DNA from: Planctomycetota bacterium
GTDB lineage: Bacteria; Planctomycetota; J058; JARGOJ01
Assembly (NCBI GenBank): GCA_029210225.1
Contig: JARGOJ010000632.1
Location: forward strand, 1-5,585
Direction of reading: 5' to 3'
DNA length: 5,585 nt
Shown: in pieces, positions 5,085 to 5,585 of the stretch
Numbering within the stretch: position 1 is the stretch's first letter
Layout: every line of letters begins with the position of its first letter
Position numbers and translations under genes: made by a program
Notes under the pieces: model-generated
Database searches by the model: none
The model's input: only the letters and a program-made list of their open reading frames with translations
Told to the model about the DNA's origin: nothing

Positions 5085-5585
5085 ATGGACATGAACATGG
5101 CAAAAACACTCAAGCTCTTCGCCCTTCTCTTTCTTTTCTCCCTCGCGCTCCCGAGCGCTTATGGAGACGAACTGGAAGGTCTCTACCAGGACGGGCCTTG
5201 GACCGTCACCATTCGGCAACGCGCTGATGGTTCTTACGACGTGGAGCGAAGCGGCAAAGTCGCGGGGAAGCAAGTGACGCAAAAGAGCGTCGCGAAACTT
5301 GAAAACGGTCGACTGCTCGCCGAGTTTCAGGGAGAAGAAATTCAGAGCCGAAGCATGAGCAATCAGCTCGGTGAAGTCTCAGGGGGCAGCGCAAAGACCG
5401 ACATCACGATCAAGCCTTTCGAATTGCTAGCTCGAAACGCCGCCGCTCGACGCGTCGCCGATCTCCCAAAGCAAGAGACCGAACAAGCCAGCGCGCCCAC
5501 ACCCACCGAAACAATCCCCGCGATTGTCAATCAGAACCTTGGAAACGACCCAACAGCCCCCCCAACAGCTCAGACCACACCAAAC
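5085..5585 (+). CDS. Partial gene: secreted protein with signal peptide and Pro/Thr-rich linker, family unknown
   Basis: The frame is open to the right window edge (167 codons shown). Three in-frame ATGs lie close together (5085, 5091, 5097). Only the last has even a weak ribosome site (GGA at 5087-5089), and it gives the most typical signal peptide, so the true start may be 5097. The signal peptide has a lysine-containing N-region (AKTLK), a hydrophobic core (LFALLFLFSLAL), and a likely signal peptidase I site after AYG (residue 27 from the first ATG), before DELEGLY. The mature part to about residue 115 looks like a small beta-rich domain (GPWTVTIRQ, GSYDVERSGKV, RLLAEFQGEEI, TDITIKPFELL). 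From about 125 onward it becomes rich in Pro, Thr, Gln and Ala (APTPTETIPA, DPTAPPTAQTTPN), like a linker leading to another domain outside the window. I do not recognise the family. The protein should reach the periplasm or cell exterior. It is divergent from the kinase operon. Confidence 0.8.
   Translation, partial: MDMNMAKTLKLFALLFLFSLALPSAYGDELEGLYQDGPWTVTIRQRADGSYDVERSGKVAGKQVTQKSVAKLENGRLLAEFQGEEIQSRSMSNQLGEVSGGSAKTDITIKPFELLARNAAARRVADLPKQETEQASAPTPTETIPAIVNQNLGNDPTAPPTAQTTPN

Overview
The window holds eight genes. Six are complete and two run off the ends. Base composition is near 50% GC, most genes use ATG, at least one uses GTG, and Shine-Dalgarno sites are of the AGGA/GGAG type. 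The RfaE2/TagD-like nucleotidyltransferase paired with a small-molecule kinase, together with the secreted or anchored proteins, suggests a Gram-negative-type bacterium with a modified surface. I see no taxon-specific marker. A Planctomycetota- or Bdellovibrionota-like lineage is a guess only. No tRNA, rRNA, CRISPR array, transposase or clear prophage was found.

Left part (1-1338, minus strand): the first 48 codons of a protein with a GspE/PilB (MshEN)-like N-terminal helical repeat, then a 235-aa membrane-anchored or exported protein of unknown function, then a 107-aa basic protein whose fold pattern resembles the arm/AP2-type DNA-binding domain of tyrosine integrases. The gap before the first of these carries an 8-bp direct repeat with a 21-bp period.

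Middle (1431-3439, plus strand): a two-gene translationally coupled unit (GTGA overlap). The first gene is a 2-hydroxychromene-2-carboxylate isomerase/GST-kappa family protein that appears to start at a non-standard ATC codon. The second is a 448-aa protein whose first ~117 residues are a complete MazG/DCTPP1-like nucleotide pyrophosphohydrolase. They are fused to ~330 extra residues that end in a segment resembling the C-terminal beta domain of the Hsp70 nucleotide-exchange factor GrpE. This fusion is the most unusual object in the window. The unit is divergent from the small DNA-binding-like gene across 92 bp that contain an 8-bp palindrome.

Right part (3436-4820, minus strand): an aminoglycoside-phosphotransferase-fold kinase and, overlapping it by ATGA, an HxGH-motif nucleotidyltransferase. 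Together they look like a two-step module that phosphorylates an alcohol or sugar and then activates it as a CDP- or ADP-derivative. The nucleotidyltransferase and the MazG fusion converge and share a four-base CTAA double stop. Divergent from the kinase, across about 260 bp, begins a secreted protein (5085 onward) with a clear signal peptide and a Pro/Thr-rich linker, cut by the window end.
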